Source of the DNA: Kribbella pittospori
GTDB taxonomy: Bacteria > Actinomycetota > Actinomycetes > Propionibacteriales > Kribbellaceae
Assembly (NCBI RefSeq): GCF_004331465.1
Contig: NZ_SJKB01000014.1
Span: 62,001-126,000 of the forward strand
Length of the DNA stretch: 64,000 nt
Direction of reading: 5' to 3'
Part shown: piece by piece, positions 56,270 to 64,000 of the stretch
Numbering within the stretch: position 1 is the first letter of the stretch
Layout: each line of letters opens with the position of its first letter
Notes under the pieces: generated by a model
Told to the model about the DNA's origin: nothing
Database searches by the model: none
What the model saw: the letters and a program-made list of their open reading frames with translations, nothing else
Program-made: the position numbers and the translations under genes

Positions 56270-57805
56270 GTGTCCTCGATCGAGCCCGCGCGGCAACGCC
56301 GCATCCTCACGATCCTCGTCGTCTCGTCCCTTCTCATCTGGATCGACTCCACCGTTCTGGGTATCGCCCTCGAACGGCTCGCCGACCCCGTCGAAGGTCT
56401 GGGCGCGACGCCGGGCCAACTGCAATGGGCGATCGGCATCTACTCACTGCTCTTCGCCACCGCTCTCTTCGCGGCCGGCGCACTCGGAGACCGCTACGGC
56501 CACCGGACTGTCCTGATGCTCGGTCTGGTCGTGTTCGGCGCCTCCTCAGCGTGGGCGGCCTGGGCGGACGGTCCAACCTCGCTGATCATCGCCCGCGCCA
56601 CCATGGGCCTCGGCGGCGCGCTCCTCGGCCCTACGTCGATGGCCATCATCGGTTGGACCTTCCCGCCCGAGCGCCGCGCCGGTGCGATCGCGGTCTGGTC
56701 GTCGGCGGCCGGTCTGGGTGTGGCCGTCGGTCCTGTGCTCGGCGGCCTGCTGATCGACCACTTCTGGTGGGGATCGGTGTTCCTGATCAACCTGCCGATC
56801 GTCGCGGCCGGCCTGCTCGGCGCCCGCCTCGTCCTCCCGAACCCCAGAAGCCCGCAGCGACGCCGGCTCGACCCACTCGGCCTTGGCCTGTCGACTCTCG
56901 GCCTGCTCGGCTTGTCCTACGGTCTGATCGAGGGTGGCCACCAAGGCGGCTGGAGTCGCTGGCAGGTGTGGGCAAGCATCGCCGCCGGTCTGGTCCTGCT
57001 GGCGGGGTTCCTCTACTCGGAGTGGCGTGAGCACGAGCCGAGCTTCGACCCGCGGCTGTTCCGCAACCGTCGCTTCGCCGCCGGCAACCTCGTGCTCGCC
57101 GGAGTGTTCCTGACACTGACCGGTCAGAGCTTCTATCTGGCCTTCTACTTGCAGGGTGCGCGTGGCATGAGCGCTCTGTCGGCCGGTCTGATGTCGTTGC
57201 CCAGCGCGGCAGGCGTCGTACTGGGCTCACCGCTCGGTGCGCGGCTGGCCGGTCGCTTCGGTGTCGCGAAGGTGTGCGGTACGGCGTTGGCGGCGTTCGC
57301 ACTGTGCCACGCGCTCAACCTCACCTACCTGGTCGACACCTCGCTGGTGTGGGTCGGTCTGGTCGGCGCTCTGGCCGGGCTGGCGATCGGTGCGACTGTG
57401 GCGCCCACGACGGCGGCCGTGATCGCGACGCTGCCGATGGATCGCATCGGTGCGGGGTCGGCGGTCAACAATGCGATCCGCCAGGTTGGCAGCGTCCTCG
57501 GTGTTGCCGTACTCGGCACGATCGTGTCGTCGACGTACCAGCACGCGATCGCCCCGTCGCTGACCGGTCTGCCGGCCGACGCGCGTGACGGGGCCTCGGT
57601 TTCCGCCGAGGCCACGCGTCACACGGCCGGAGCCATCCACCGCCCGGACCTGGTCGGCGCCGCGAACGACGCGTTCCTGCACGCGATGCACACCGCCGCC
57701 GTGGTGGCGGCCTGCTTCACTCTCGCCGGGGCGATCGTGCTGACACTGGCCTTCCGCCAGCGGGTCAGTTCCACGCCGAAGGCGGTGGAGGCGGTACGAC
57801 GGTAG
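56270..57805 (+). CDS. MFS drug-efflux transporter, DHA2 (14-TM) type
   Basis: A 511-residue proton-coupled exporter with 14 predicted helices. Motif A is GALGDRYGHRTVLM and motif C-like sequence is GLGVAVGPVLGGLL, as in EmrB/QacA transporters. The GTG start has AGGAG upstream. It is divergent from its probable MarR repressor. The 3' end overlaps the convergent beta-helix gene by 41 bases. Confidence 0.93.
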   Translation: MSSIEPARQRRILTILVVSSLLIWIDSTVLGIALERLADPVEGLGATPGQLQWAIGIYSLLFATALFAAGALGDRYGHRTVLMLGLVVFGASSAWAAWADGPTSLIIARATMGLGGALLGPTSMAIIGWTFPPERRAGAIAVWSSAAGLGVAVGPVLGGLLIDHFWWGSVFLINLPIVAAGLLGARLVLPNPRSPQRRRLDPLGLGLSTLGLLGLSYGLIEGGHQGGWSRWQVWASIAAGLVLLAGFLYSEWREHEPSFDPRLFRNRRFAAGNLVLAGVFLTLTGQSFYLAFYLQGARGMSALSAGLMSLPSAAGVVLGSPLGARLAGRFGVAKVCGTALAAFALCHALNLTYLVDTSLVWVGLVGALAGLAIGATVAPTTAAVIATLPMDRIGAGSAVNNAIRQVGSVLGVAVLGTIVSSTYQHAIAPSLTGLPADARDGASVSAEATRHTAGAIHRPDLVGAANDAFLHAMHTAAVVAACFTLAGAIVLTLAFRQRVSSTPKAVEAVRR

Positions 57806-59723
57806 GCCGGTCCTCGCACCAGGTCGCGCCGGACCAGCCGCCGTCGTTCCCGGCGAGCAGCCGTACGTCGAACTCCGGCGGACCGTCGAAGTGGAAAGTC
57901 CCGCAATTGTTGACAAACGGAGCGCCGACATTCCGCGCGTCGACATTCTCGAACGTCGCCCAGCCGCCGACCCGGGCGTTCACCACGTTCGTCCCGGTGC
58001 CGTCGACCTTGATGTTGCGCACGGCAACGTTTGTGATCGCGTAGTCGTCCTTGACCGGCCAGTCGACGACGAACATCATCGCGTTGTACGTCGAGTCGAG
58101 GAACGAACTGTCGGTGATCTCGATCGTGCCGGACATCGTCGACTGCAAGGCGTACAACCAGATCGCGCCGAGGCCGAGATCCCAGTTGAGGTCGCGCGGA
58201 CCACCCCGGACCGTGGTGTTCCGTGCGAATCTCAGCGTCCCCTCGAAGGGGGTCGCGTTGAACCGCGAGCCGGCGTGCAAGGTGCTGCCCTCGCGGATCG
58301 GGTCGGCGACCAGGTTGTCGGTGACGGCGTTGTCGCGCCCGCCGTAGATGGCGATGTTGTTGGCGAGTACCGGTGTCTGGACCGTGTTGTGGTCGTAGAT
58401 GTTGTCGTGGTTGACCAGGCCGTCGGGGTTCGACTCGGACCACATCGCGAGGCCGTCGTCGCCGCTGTTGCGGACGAAGTTGTTGGTCGCCCGGACGTTC
58501 GAGACGCCGAGGTGCAGGTTCATCCCGTCGGCGATGGCGTCGGTGATGACGTTGTTGCGGATCAGCAGGCCGTCCATCGGACCGTCGAGCCAGATGCCGA
58601 CCTTGGTGTGGTGCAGGTACAGGTTCTCGATGGTCGAACCGCCGCCGATCGCGCCGCCGATCCCGTTGACCTGATCGGTGTCGATGCGTTCCCGCACGTC
58701 ACTCTCGATCGCGAAGTCGGACAGGTGTACGCCGGTGCTGCCGCCATCGTCGGCGTACTTCCCGTAGAAGCCGGGGGCGCTGTGAGTGGACTTGTCCGGC
58801 GCGGGTTCGTCGAGTGGCAGGACCTTGCCCTTGATGATCGTCCACCAGTTGCCGGCGCCGCGGACGGTGACCTCGTCGACGACGATGTGCCGGTTGACCT
58901 GGTACGTGCCGGGCGGGATGAACACCGATAGGCCGAGGCGCTTGGCCAGTGCAATGGTGCGTTCGATCGCGGGCGCCGCGTCGTACCGGCCGGTGGGGTC
59001 GGCGTCGAACAGCCGCACCGACAGGGACCGGGGTGGTTGCTTGAGCGATGCTTTGACGAGTTCGAAGTCGGCGAGGTCGACGACGTACCAGGCGGCTGGG
59101 GTGTTTCGCGGTACGGCGAATCGGACGCGGTCGCCGGCCTGGTAGGTGCGGTCGAGCAGGAGTCGTTGTTCGTCGTAGAAGTGGTTCGGGCGGAACGGTT
59201 TGGCGACCGGGTCCGGTTCGGGCTTCCACCAGCCGGGGATCGGGTCGACGTTCGGGTCGTTGGAGAACGGATACATCCCGTAGAGCCAGGCGTACTCCGA
59301 CGTGAGAGTCATCGTGCGCTTGTGCTTGCCGTTGACGGTGACGTCCAGTGGGGCACGGAGGCCGCCGCCGGTTGGCGTGTCCGGGATGCTGTAGCGCAGG
59401 GTCAGCGCGTTCGCGGGGTGGGTCAGGGTGAATTCGACGTACTGCTGGGGTTGCAGTCGTACGGCGGTCCGTCCGGAAGCTTCGGCCGGCAGGGTGTAGG
59501 CCTCACGGCTCGGGCCGATCTTCTCGCCGGTGAAGTAGGCGTTCTCAGCTTCCTGCTCGAGGAACGGGACCTGCGCGCCGCGTCTCGCGACGAGGGTCGG
59601 GTCGAGGCCGGCTCGGGTGATCCGGGGAGCTGAGGGAGCGGCGATCGCTGGGGTGGTGAGGGCGGCGGCGAGAAGGGTGGTCGTCAGTACGACGGCCAGG
59701 GTGCGCAGGTGTGATCGGGACAT
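57765..59723 (-). CDS. Secreted beta-helix protein, mycodextranase (GH87)-like
   Basis: A 652-residue exported protein. After the signal peptide comes a beta-sandwich of about 180 residues and a parallel beta-helix from about residue 215 (VRLFDADPTGRYDAAPAIER, VFIPPGTYQVNRHIVV). The segment NNFVRNSGDDGLAMWSES resembles the aspartate pair of GH87 alpha-1,3-glucanases, which degrade fungal or dental alpha-glucan; the assignment is tentative. GGAGGGGA lies before the ATG at 59723, inside a 25-bp palindrome. The GntR gene upstream on the same strand probably controls it. Confidence 0.75.
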   Translation of the reverse strand: MSRSHLRTLAVVLTTTLLAAALTTPAIAAPSAPRITRAGLDPTLVARRGAQVPFLEQEAENAYFTGEKIGPSREAYTLPAEASGRTAVRLQPQQYVEFTLTHPANALTLRYSIPDTPTGGGLRAPLDVTVNGKHKRTMTLTSEYAWLYGMYPFSNDPNVDPIPGWWKPEPDPVAKPFRPNHFYDEQRLLLDRTYQAGDRVRFAVPRNTPAAWYVVDLADFELVKASLKQPPRSLSVRLFDADPTGRYDAAPAIERTIALAKRLGLSVFIPPGTYQVNRHIVVDEVTVRGAGNWWTIIKGKVLPLDEPAPDKSTHSAPGFYGKYADDGGSTGVHLSDFAIESDVRERIDTDQVNGIGGAIGGGSTIENLYLHHTKVGIWLDGPMDGLLIRNNVITDAIADGMNLHLGVSNVRATNNFVRNSGDDGLAMWSESNPDGLVNHDNIYDHNTVQTPVLANNIAIYGGRDNAVTDNLVADPIREGSTLHAGSRFNATPFEGTLRFARNTTVRGGPRDLNWDLGLGAIWLYALQSTMSGTIEITDSSFLDSTYNAMMFVVDWPVKDDYAITNVAVRNIKVDGTGTNVVNARVGGWATFENVDARNVGAPFVNNCGTFHFDGPPEFDVRLLAGNDGGWSGATWCEDRPTVVPPPPPSAWN

Positions 59724-59732
59724 TGGCGGATC

Positions 59733-59757
59733 CCCTCCGGACGAATTGTCTGGAGGG
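59733..59757. promoter_or_regulatory. Palindrome covering the beta-helix gene ribosome site
   Basis: The arms CCCTCCGGAC and GTCTGGAGGG, with one mismatch, surround GAATT. The centre GAC-N5-GTC fits a GntR/FadR-type operator, and the left arm contains the Shine-Dalgarno sequence of the gene starting at 59723. Confidence 0.55.
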
Positions 59758-59802
59758 TATGTAGATCTGTGCAAAATGTCGACAGGCGGGAGAAAATTTC
59801 TG

Positions 59803-60507
59803 TCAGTCGGCGGGGAGTTCGGGTTGGGGGGCGGGGCGGAGGGCTCGGAGCCAGAGTTCGGTTTGGGCTATGTGGGCCGAGGCGGCGGTGGCGGCGGCCG
59901 AGGGGTCGCGGCGGGCGATGGCGGCGAGGATGGCGCGGTGGCCGCGGTCGCTGGTCTGCTTGATCGCGGCGAAGTCCTCGCCCGGCTCGAAGATGCGGTA
60001 GTGACCGCCGCGCCCGCGGATCACGCCGGTCAGCGCGGTGACGGTCGGATTGCCTCCCGCCGTACAGATCGCGCCGTGGAACTCGGCATCGAGATGCTGG
60101 ATCTCGATCGATTCGGTGGTCGACTCGAGCCGATCGAGGATGTCGCTCAACTGCGCGGCCAGCTCGGGATCCTGCCGCGCGGCCGCGGCGGCGGTGGCAT
60201 GCGCCTCGAGCACCCGCCGTACCTCCAACAACTCGAGCACTCCCTCGAGCGGGATCAGCTCGACCGACAACGAGAACCGGCTGATGATCTCCGCCGGATC
60301 CAGCGCCGACACATACGTGCCCGACCCATGCCGCGACTCGATCACCCCAAGAGCAGCCAGCGAACGAGCCGCCTCACGCAACGAGCTGCGGGACACCCCG
60401 AGGTGGTCGCACAACTCCGGCTCCGGCGGGAACTTCGCCCCCGGCCCGAGCTGACCGGATGCGATCATCTGACGCAGGCCGGCCAGCGCCTTGTCGGTGG
60501 CTGCCAT
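59803..60507 (-). CDS. GntR-family (FadR subfamily) regulator
   Basis: A 234-residue regulator with the GntR winged helix (FPPEPELCDHLGVSRSSLREAARSL region, ending in RHGSGTYVS) and the FadR-type FCD domain with metal-binding residues (LDAEFHGAICTAGGNP, SDRGHRAILAAIARRD). GGGAGGT precedes the ATG. It lies 79 bases upstream of the beta-helix gene on the same strand, with a palindrome in that gap. The ligand is probably a sugar acid or glucan product, by context only. Confidence 0.9.
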   Translation of the reverse strand: MAATDKALAGLRQMIASGQLGPGAKFPPEPELCDHLGVSRSSLREAARSLAALGVIESRHGSGTYVSALDPAEIISRFSLSVELIPLEGVLELLEVRRVLEAHATAAAAARQDPELAAQLSDILDRLESTTESIEIQHLDAEFHGAICTAGGNPTVTALTGVIRGRGGHYRIFEPGEDFAAIKQTSDRGHRAILAAIARRDPSAAATAASAHIAQTELWLRALRPAPQPELPAD

Positions 60508-60617
60508 TCGCTACCTCCCTGTCCCCGCAACTCAGGTGTGCAGCGTAAGTCCTCAGACCACTCGCGGTCACATCGTGCGGTGAACGGGGGTTGTACGGCG
60601 GCGCAACGACCAACTCC

Positions 60618-61286
60618 TCAGATGTCAGCGGGCGCGACCATGGACCGGAGAAGAGCCGGCAGATCCCACGCATGCCACTGCCGCGGAGCGATCCGCCGGT
60701 ACGGCGTCCCGTCCGCGAACGGCTCTCCCGACATCCACACGGTCGTCATCCCGCGCTCGTGCGGCAGCGTGAGGTTGACCTCGAGATCGTCGACCATGGC
60801 CGCCCGGGTCGGGTCGATCGCGAAGCGGCTCAGGAACGCGTCGAGGCTCTCCGGATACGGCTTCGGGATCAGGTCTCCGGCGAGGATGTCGAAGACGCCG
60901 TCGAAGTGGGTCGTCAGCCCAAGGCGTTCGAGCGCCTGCTCGGCGTGGTAGACCGAACCGTTCGTGTAGACGAAGCGACGCCCGGGCAGCGCTTCCAATG
61001 CGGTGGCAAGAGTCGCGTCCGGGGTGAGTACCGAGTAGTCGATCCGGCGCTCGAAGCCGAGGAACTCGTGCGGGTCGATGGCGCGGGTGATCATCGCGCC
61101 GCGCAGCGAGGTGCCGTACTCCGCGACCAGTTCGGCCTGGATCCGCCGGGCGCCGACGAGGTCGGTGTCGTAGAAGCCTGCGACCGTCGACAGGATGCCG
61201 TGCGTGAGTTGCTCGGCGAGTGCGGAGCCCGCTGGGTACAAGGTGTTGTCGAGGTCGAGGATCCAGGTGTCGAGGTCCGGCGGCAT
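60618..61286 (-). CDS. HAD-superfamily pyrimidine 5'-nucleotidase
   Basis: A 222-residue phosphatase. HAD motif I is WILDLDNTLYP, motif II is FVYTNGSVYHAEQAL, motif III lysine is in IPKPYPESL and motif IV is AAMVDDLEVNL. The DNTLYP form is typical of the SDT1/YjjG-like pyrimidine nucleotidases. The ATG at 61286 is the natural start; the longer frame is antisense to the neighbour. It is divergent from the SDR gene. Confidence 0.88.
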   Translation of the reverse strand: MPPDLDTWILDLDNTLYPAGSALAEQLTHGILSTVAGFYDTDLVGARRIQAELVAEYGTSLRGAMITRAIDPHEFLGFERRIDYSVLTPDATLATALEALPGRRFVYTNGSVYHAEQALERLGLTTHFDGVFDILAGDLIPKPYPESLDAFLSRFAIDPTRAAMVDDLEVNLTLPHERGMTTVWMSGEPFADGTPYRRIAPRQWHAWDLPALLRSMVAPADI

Positions 61287-61337
61287 CTGGCCAGGGTAAT
61301 GACAGACTGGGTGCGTCACCCGACGGGAGGATCGAAC

Positions 61338-62102
61338 GTGCCGACTGCGCTCATCACCGGACCTGCGACCGGGATCGGCCGGGCCTTCGCCGACAAACTC
61401 GCGGTCGAGGGGTACGACCTGGTGCTGGTGTCGCGGGACGAGGCGCGGCTGAAGGAGGTCGCGGCCGACCTCACCCGCCTGCACGGTGTGGCCTGTGAGG
61501 TGATCGCCGCCGACCTGACCGATCGGGATGACCTGGCCAGGGTCGAGGAGCGATTCCGGACCGGGCCGATCGAGGTGCTGGTCAACAATGCCGGCTTCGG
61601 GCAGAAGAAGCCGTTCTGGGCGAACTCGGTCGAGACCGAGGAGAAGCAGCTCGACCTGCTGGTGCGTGTGGTCCTGCGGCTGACGCACGCCGCCGTACTG
61701 CCGATGATCGAGCGGGGTTCGGGTGCGGTGATCAACGTGTCGTCGGTGGCCGGGTTCCTGCAGCGTGGTCCCTACAGTGCGCACAAGTCGTGGGTGACGA
61801 CGTTCTCGGCCGGGCTCGCGATCCAGCTGCACGCCAAGGGTGTCGCCGTGATGGCGTTGTGCCCGGGCCTGGTGCACACCGAGTTCCACGACCGGATGGG
61901 GATGGACAAGTCGGTCATCCCGTCGTTCATGTGGCTGAACGCGACCGACATGGTCGACGCCGCCTGGAAGGATCTCATGCGCGGAAAGGCGATCTCGATC
62001 CCGAGCCTCCGCTACAAACTCCTCATGGCCGCCGCCCGCTACACCCCCCGCACCCTCATCGCCCGCCTCTCCACAGTAGGCCTGGACGGTCGGCGCCGCT
62101 GA
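61338..62102 (+). CDS. Short-chain dehydrogenase/reductase
   Basis: A 254-residue NAD(P)-dependent oxidoreductase. The cofactor motif is TGPATGIGRAFA, the NNAG motif is LVNNAGFG, the catalytic serine is in VINVSSVAG and the YxxxK pair is YSAHKSW. GGGAGG precedes the GTG at 61338. It belongs to the DltE-like classical SDR group; the substrate is unknown. The 3' end is C-rich and G-poor. Confidence 0.92.
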   Translation: MPTALITGPATGIGRAFADKLAVEGYDLVLVSRDEARLKEVAADLTRLHGVACEVIAADLTDRDDLARVEERFRTGPIEVLVNNAGFGQKKPFWANSVETEEKQLDLLVRVVLRLTHAAVLPMIERGSGAVINVSSVAGFLQRGPYSAHKSWVTTFSAGLAIQLHAKGVAVMALCPGLVHTEFHDRMGMDKSVIPSFMWLNATDMVDAAWKDLMRGKAISIPSLRYKLLMAAARYTPRTLIARLSTVGLDGRRR

Positions 62103-62126
62103 TTTTTGGTGGCCTCTGGCAACGAC

Positions 62127-63026
62127 TCAGAGCTTTTCGGCTACCTCGGTGAGTACGGCGAGGGTTGCGGTGACGAGAGGGTGGTCAGCGCGGCCTGGGC
62201 GGACGGCGGCGTACACGCGCCTGGTGGGGACGGGGTCGGGGAGTGGGCGGATGAGCGCGAGGGTGGGGGCGGGTACGGCGAGGCGGGGGACCAGGGACAC
62301 ACCGCCGCCGGCGGCGACCAGGGCGGCGACGGCTCGGAAGTCGTCGGATTGATGGACGATGCGGGGCTGGAAGCCGGCTTGTTCGCAGGCGAGGACGACC
62401 ACATCGCGGATTGGATTGCCGGGTGCGGTCATGACCCAGTCGTCGCCTGCGAGCATCGCCAGCTCGATCGTCTCGTGGTTTGCGGCCGGATGTGATGGCG
62501 GCAGCACTGCGACGAAAGGCTCGGCGTACAAGGGGATCCGGACCAGGCGCTGGTCGTCGGGCCGCGGCGAACCGCGGTGTTCGACGGCGATCGCGATGTC
62601 GACGTCGCCGTCCAGCAGCTGGGTGATGCCTTGATGGCCTTCGGCGTCACGGATGACGAGGTCGAGGCCGGGGTTCGTCTCGCGGAGTCGGGCGAGGGCG
62701 GGTGCGACCAGCAGAGTGATCGCGGTGGCGAACGCGGTGATGCGGACCTCGCCGGTGCTGCCGTTCGCGTGCAGCCGCATCGCCTCTTCGGCGCGCTCGA
62801 CCTCGGTGAGGATCGTGTCGGTGTGGGCCAGCAGCAGGCGGCCGGCCGAGGTGATCGCGACCCGGCGGCCACGCCGTTCGAGCAGTTCCTGGCCGACCTC
62901 GGATTCCAGTGCGGCCAACTGCTGCGAGACCGCCGAGGGCGTCAGGTGAAGCACCTCGGCGGCCGCAGTCACGGTGCCGTGATCAGCAAGCGCGCGCAGC
63001 ACTCGCAGTCGTCGTACCTCGATCAC
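62127..63026 (-). CDS. LysR-family regulator
   Basis: A 299-residue regulator with the LysR helix-turn-helix at residues 1-60 (GTVTAAAEVLHLTPSAVSQQ) and the two-lobed effector domain, containing APGNPIRDVV and GGGVSLVPRLAVP. Its start overlaps the end of a small leftward gene. No divergent catabolic target is evident, so its target is not known. Confidence 0.92.
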   Translation of the reverse strand: MIEVRRLRVLRALADHGTVTAAAEVLHLTPSAVSQQLAALESEVGQELLERRGRRVAITSAGRLLLAHTDTILTEVERAEEAMRLHANGSTGEVRITAFATAITLLVAPALARLRETNPGLDLVIRDAEGHQGITQLLDGDVDIAIAVEHRGSPRPDDQRLVRIPLYAEPFVAVLPPSHPAANHETIELAMLAGDDWVMTAPGNPIRDVVVLACEQAGFQPRIVHQSDDFRAVAALVAAGGGVSLVPRLAVPAPTLALIRPLPDPVPTRRVYAAVRPGRADHPLVTATLAVLTEVAEKL

Positions 63027-63315
63027 GAACCTCAGCTTCGCACAGCTCCATGGCAGATCCGTTCGGGCCGGCCGTGGATGAGACCAGCGTCAGCGCCGCC
63101 ACCTTGGCGACAGGAGCCTCCTCGGCAACGGGCGCTGCCTCGGCGACGGGCGCCGCCTTGGTCACGGTGGTCGGTCGCTGCATCAGCCGGCGTAAGGCAC
63201 GCAGCGGGCGCAGGCGTGGACCGCGCGGTATGTGCGGGACGACCGGTGCGTTCGGCATTGCTGAGTGGGTCTGCTCGTGAATCGACTTGACCACGGAGAA
63301 GGGGATGTAGTGCAT
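62983..63315 (-). CDS. Small protein with Ala-Pro-Val repeats
   Basis: A 110-residue protein of unknown function. The ATG at 63315 has AAAGGAAA upstream. It starts MHYIPFSVVKSIHEQTHSA, has a basic RGPRLRPLRALRRL segment, and then a tandem AAPVAEAAPVAEEAPVAK tract. No signal peptide is clear. It overlaps the LysR gene start by 44 bases and is divergent from a second LysR gene at 63416, which is a plausible regulator. Confidence 0.55.
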   Translation of the reverse strand: MHYIPFSVVKSIHEQTHSAMPNAPVVPHIPRGPRLRPLRALRRLMQRPTTVTKAAPVAEAAPVAEEAPVAKVAALTLVSSTAGPNGSAMELCEAEVRDRGTTTASAARAC

Positions 63316-63415
63316 GGTGATTTCCTTTCGACCCTTCAACGGTAGGAACCACACCCTCTATACGTCCAATGGATTCTTTTCGCAGAGTTGATGTGTTTGG
63401 TGCATGATCTCCTGT

Positions 63416-64000
63416 ATGGAACTCCGTCAGCTCAGGTCGTTCGTGGTCGTCGCCGAGGAGATGAACGTGGGCCGCGCGGCGACCCGGCTTCACCTCACCC
63501 AGCCGTCGCTCAGCCGCCAGATCGCCGCACTCGAGCACGACCTGGGCGTCGAGTTGTTCGCCCGGGTTCGGCGGCGTTTCGTGATGACGGCGGCGGGGGA
63601 GACGTTCCTGGCCGAGGCGAAGGATCTGCTGCGGCGTGCCGATGAGGCGGTGCGGGCGGCGCAGCGTACACAGCGCGGGGAGCTCGGGACGTTGCGATTC
63701 CGCTTCGTGCAGTCGGCGACGTTCGAAGTACTGCCGCGGATTCTGGGCGGATTCCGTGCGGCGTACCCCGAAGTCGTGCTCGACCTGGAGTCGCTGACGA
63801 CCTTGCGCCAGACCGAGGCGCTGCGTGACGGCCGCATCGACGTCGGCCTGCTGCGTCCGAACACACCGGCGGCCGGGGTTGGTACGTCGCACCGATCGTC
63901 AGGTGAGCGAAGCGGCGGGACCGCCGTCGTACAGCTTGCGCCCGGGCTGGCGTCGCGAGTGGTGTCGTCGGATCCGCTGGTCGCGGTACTGCCCGCGCGG
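63416..64000 (+). CDS. LysR-family regulator, cut by the window edge
   Basis: The frame is open to the last base, so the gene is incomplete (195 codons seen). It begins MELRQLRSFVVVAEEMNVGR with the LysR helix-turn-helix RAATRLHLTQPSLSRQIAAL, then enters the effector domain (FVQSATFEVLPRILGGFRAA). It is divergent from the small protein gene at 63315. An unusual insert-like stretch around residues 145-170 (NTPAAGVGTSHRSSGERSGG) follows the RIDVGLLRP motif. Confidence 0.88.
   Translation, partial: MELRQLRSFVVVAEEMNVGRAATRLHLTQPSLSRQIAALEHDLGVELFARVRRRFVMTAAGETFLAEAKDLLRRADEAVRAAQRTQRGELGTLRFRFVQSATFEVLPRILGGFRAAYPEVVLDLESLTTLRQTEALRDGRIDVGLLRPNTPAAGVGTSHRSSGERSGGTAVVQLAPGLASRVVSSDPLVAVLPAR

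Overview
The window is very GC-rich and densely coded, with many GTG/TTG starts, 4-base GTGA/ATGA gene overlaps, a Zur-controlled set of cysteine-free ribosomal proteins, HspR/HAIR heat-shock control, a 6C RNA and a mycothiol-type DinB protein. Together these point to a free-living actinobacterium, probably of the Nocardioidaceae/Kribbellaceae kind. The genus is inferred from overall gene style and was not tested. The window is chromosomal and shows no phage, plasmid or CRISPR signal.

Layout. 0-9 kb: a secreted M36 metalloprotease; a LacI regulator with twin operators facing an amidohydrolase/cysteine-dioxygenase-like pair; a self-controlled MarR-GNAT protein; a secreted TIGR03118 protein; a RidA-like protein. 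9.3-17.4 kb: a complete K+ uptake operon (extra micro-ORF, kdpF-A-B-C-D-E) preceded by a helically phased repeat array and followed by the relic of an APC-type permease. 17.5-21.3 kb: a membrane-anchored protein, a prenyltransferase-fold protein, then the zinc-starvation module rpmG / Zur box / COG0523 (Mrf-like) gene / rpmE2. 21.3-24.1 kb: a structured leader candidate, an ammonia-lyase homologue with an altered MIO triad, and an SGNH hydrolase. 24.2-36.6 kb: a histidine utilisation island (IclR regulator, hutH, hutU, a ProU/OpuC-type ABC transporter, an M20 amidohydrolase, hutF, hutI) with a shared 16-bp box before iclR and before hutH. 36.6-38.7 kb: an AbiEi/DUF559-like gene bracketed by two ~103-bp palindromic elements, next to a phosphoribosyltransferase gene broken by an in-frame TGA. 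38.8-50.5 kb: the stress module dnaK-grpE-dnaJ-hspR with two HAIR boxes, a 6C RNA, an acetyltransferase, a large subtilase, and clpB with its own HAIR box. 50.5-64 kb: ordinary accessory genes, including a degenerate GyrB-like ATPase, an internally deleted GNAT, a MarR/MFS pair with two operators, a GntR-controlled secreted beta-helix (mycodextranase-like) protein, an SDR and two LysR regulators, the last cut by the window edge.

How the genes work together. The hut genes give a five-step route in which HutF would make N-formylglutamate; no HutG is present, and the M20 amidohydrolase inside the operon is the natural candidate for the last step. The transporter between hutU and this gene probably imports the substrate. 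The heat-shock block is a feedback loop: HspR, made from the dnaK operon, should bind the three HAIR boxes and so also clpB and possibly the divergent subtilase. The zinc block swaps zinc-free L33 and L31 into ribosomes when Zur releases its box.

The items most worth following are the hut box and HutG replacement, the non-canonical lyase triad, the palindromic elements around the AbiEi-like gene, the phased repeats before kdp, and the C-rich, G-poor 3' ends that may be Rho loading sites.
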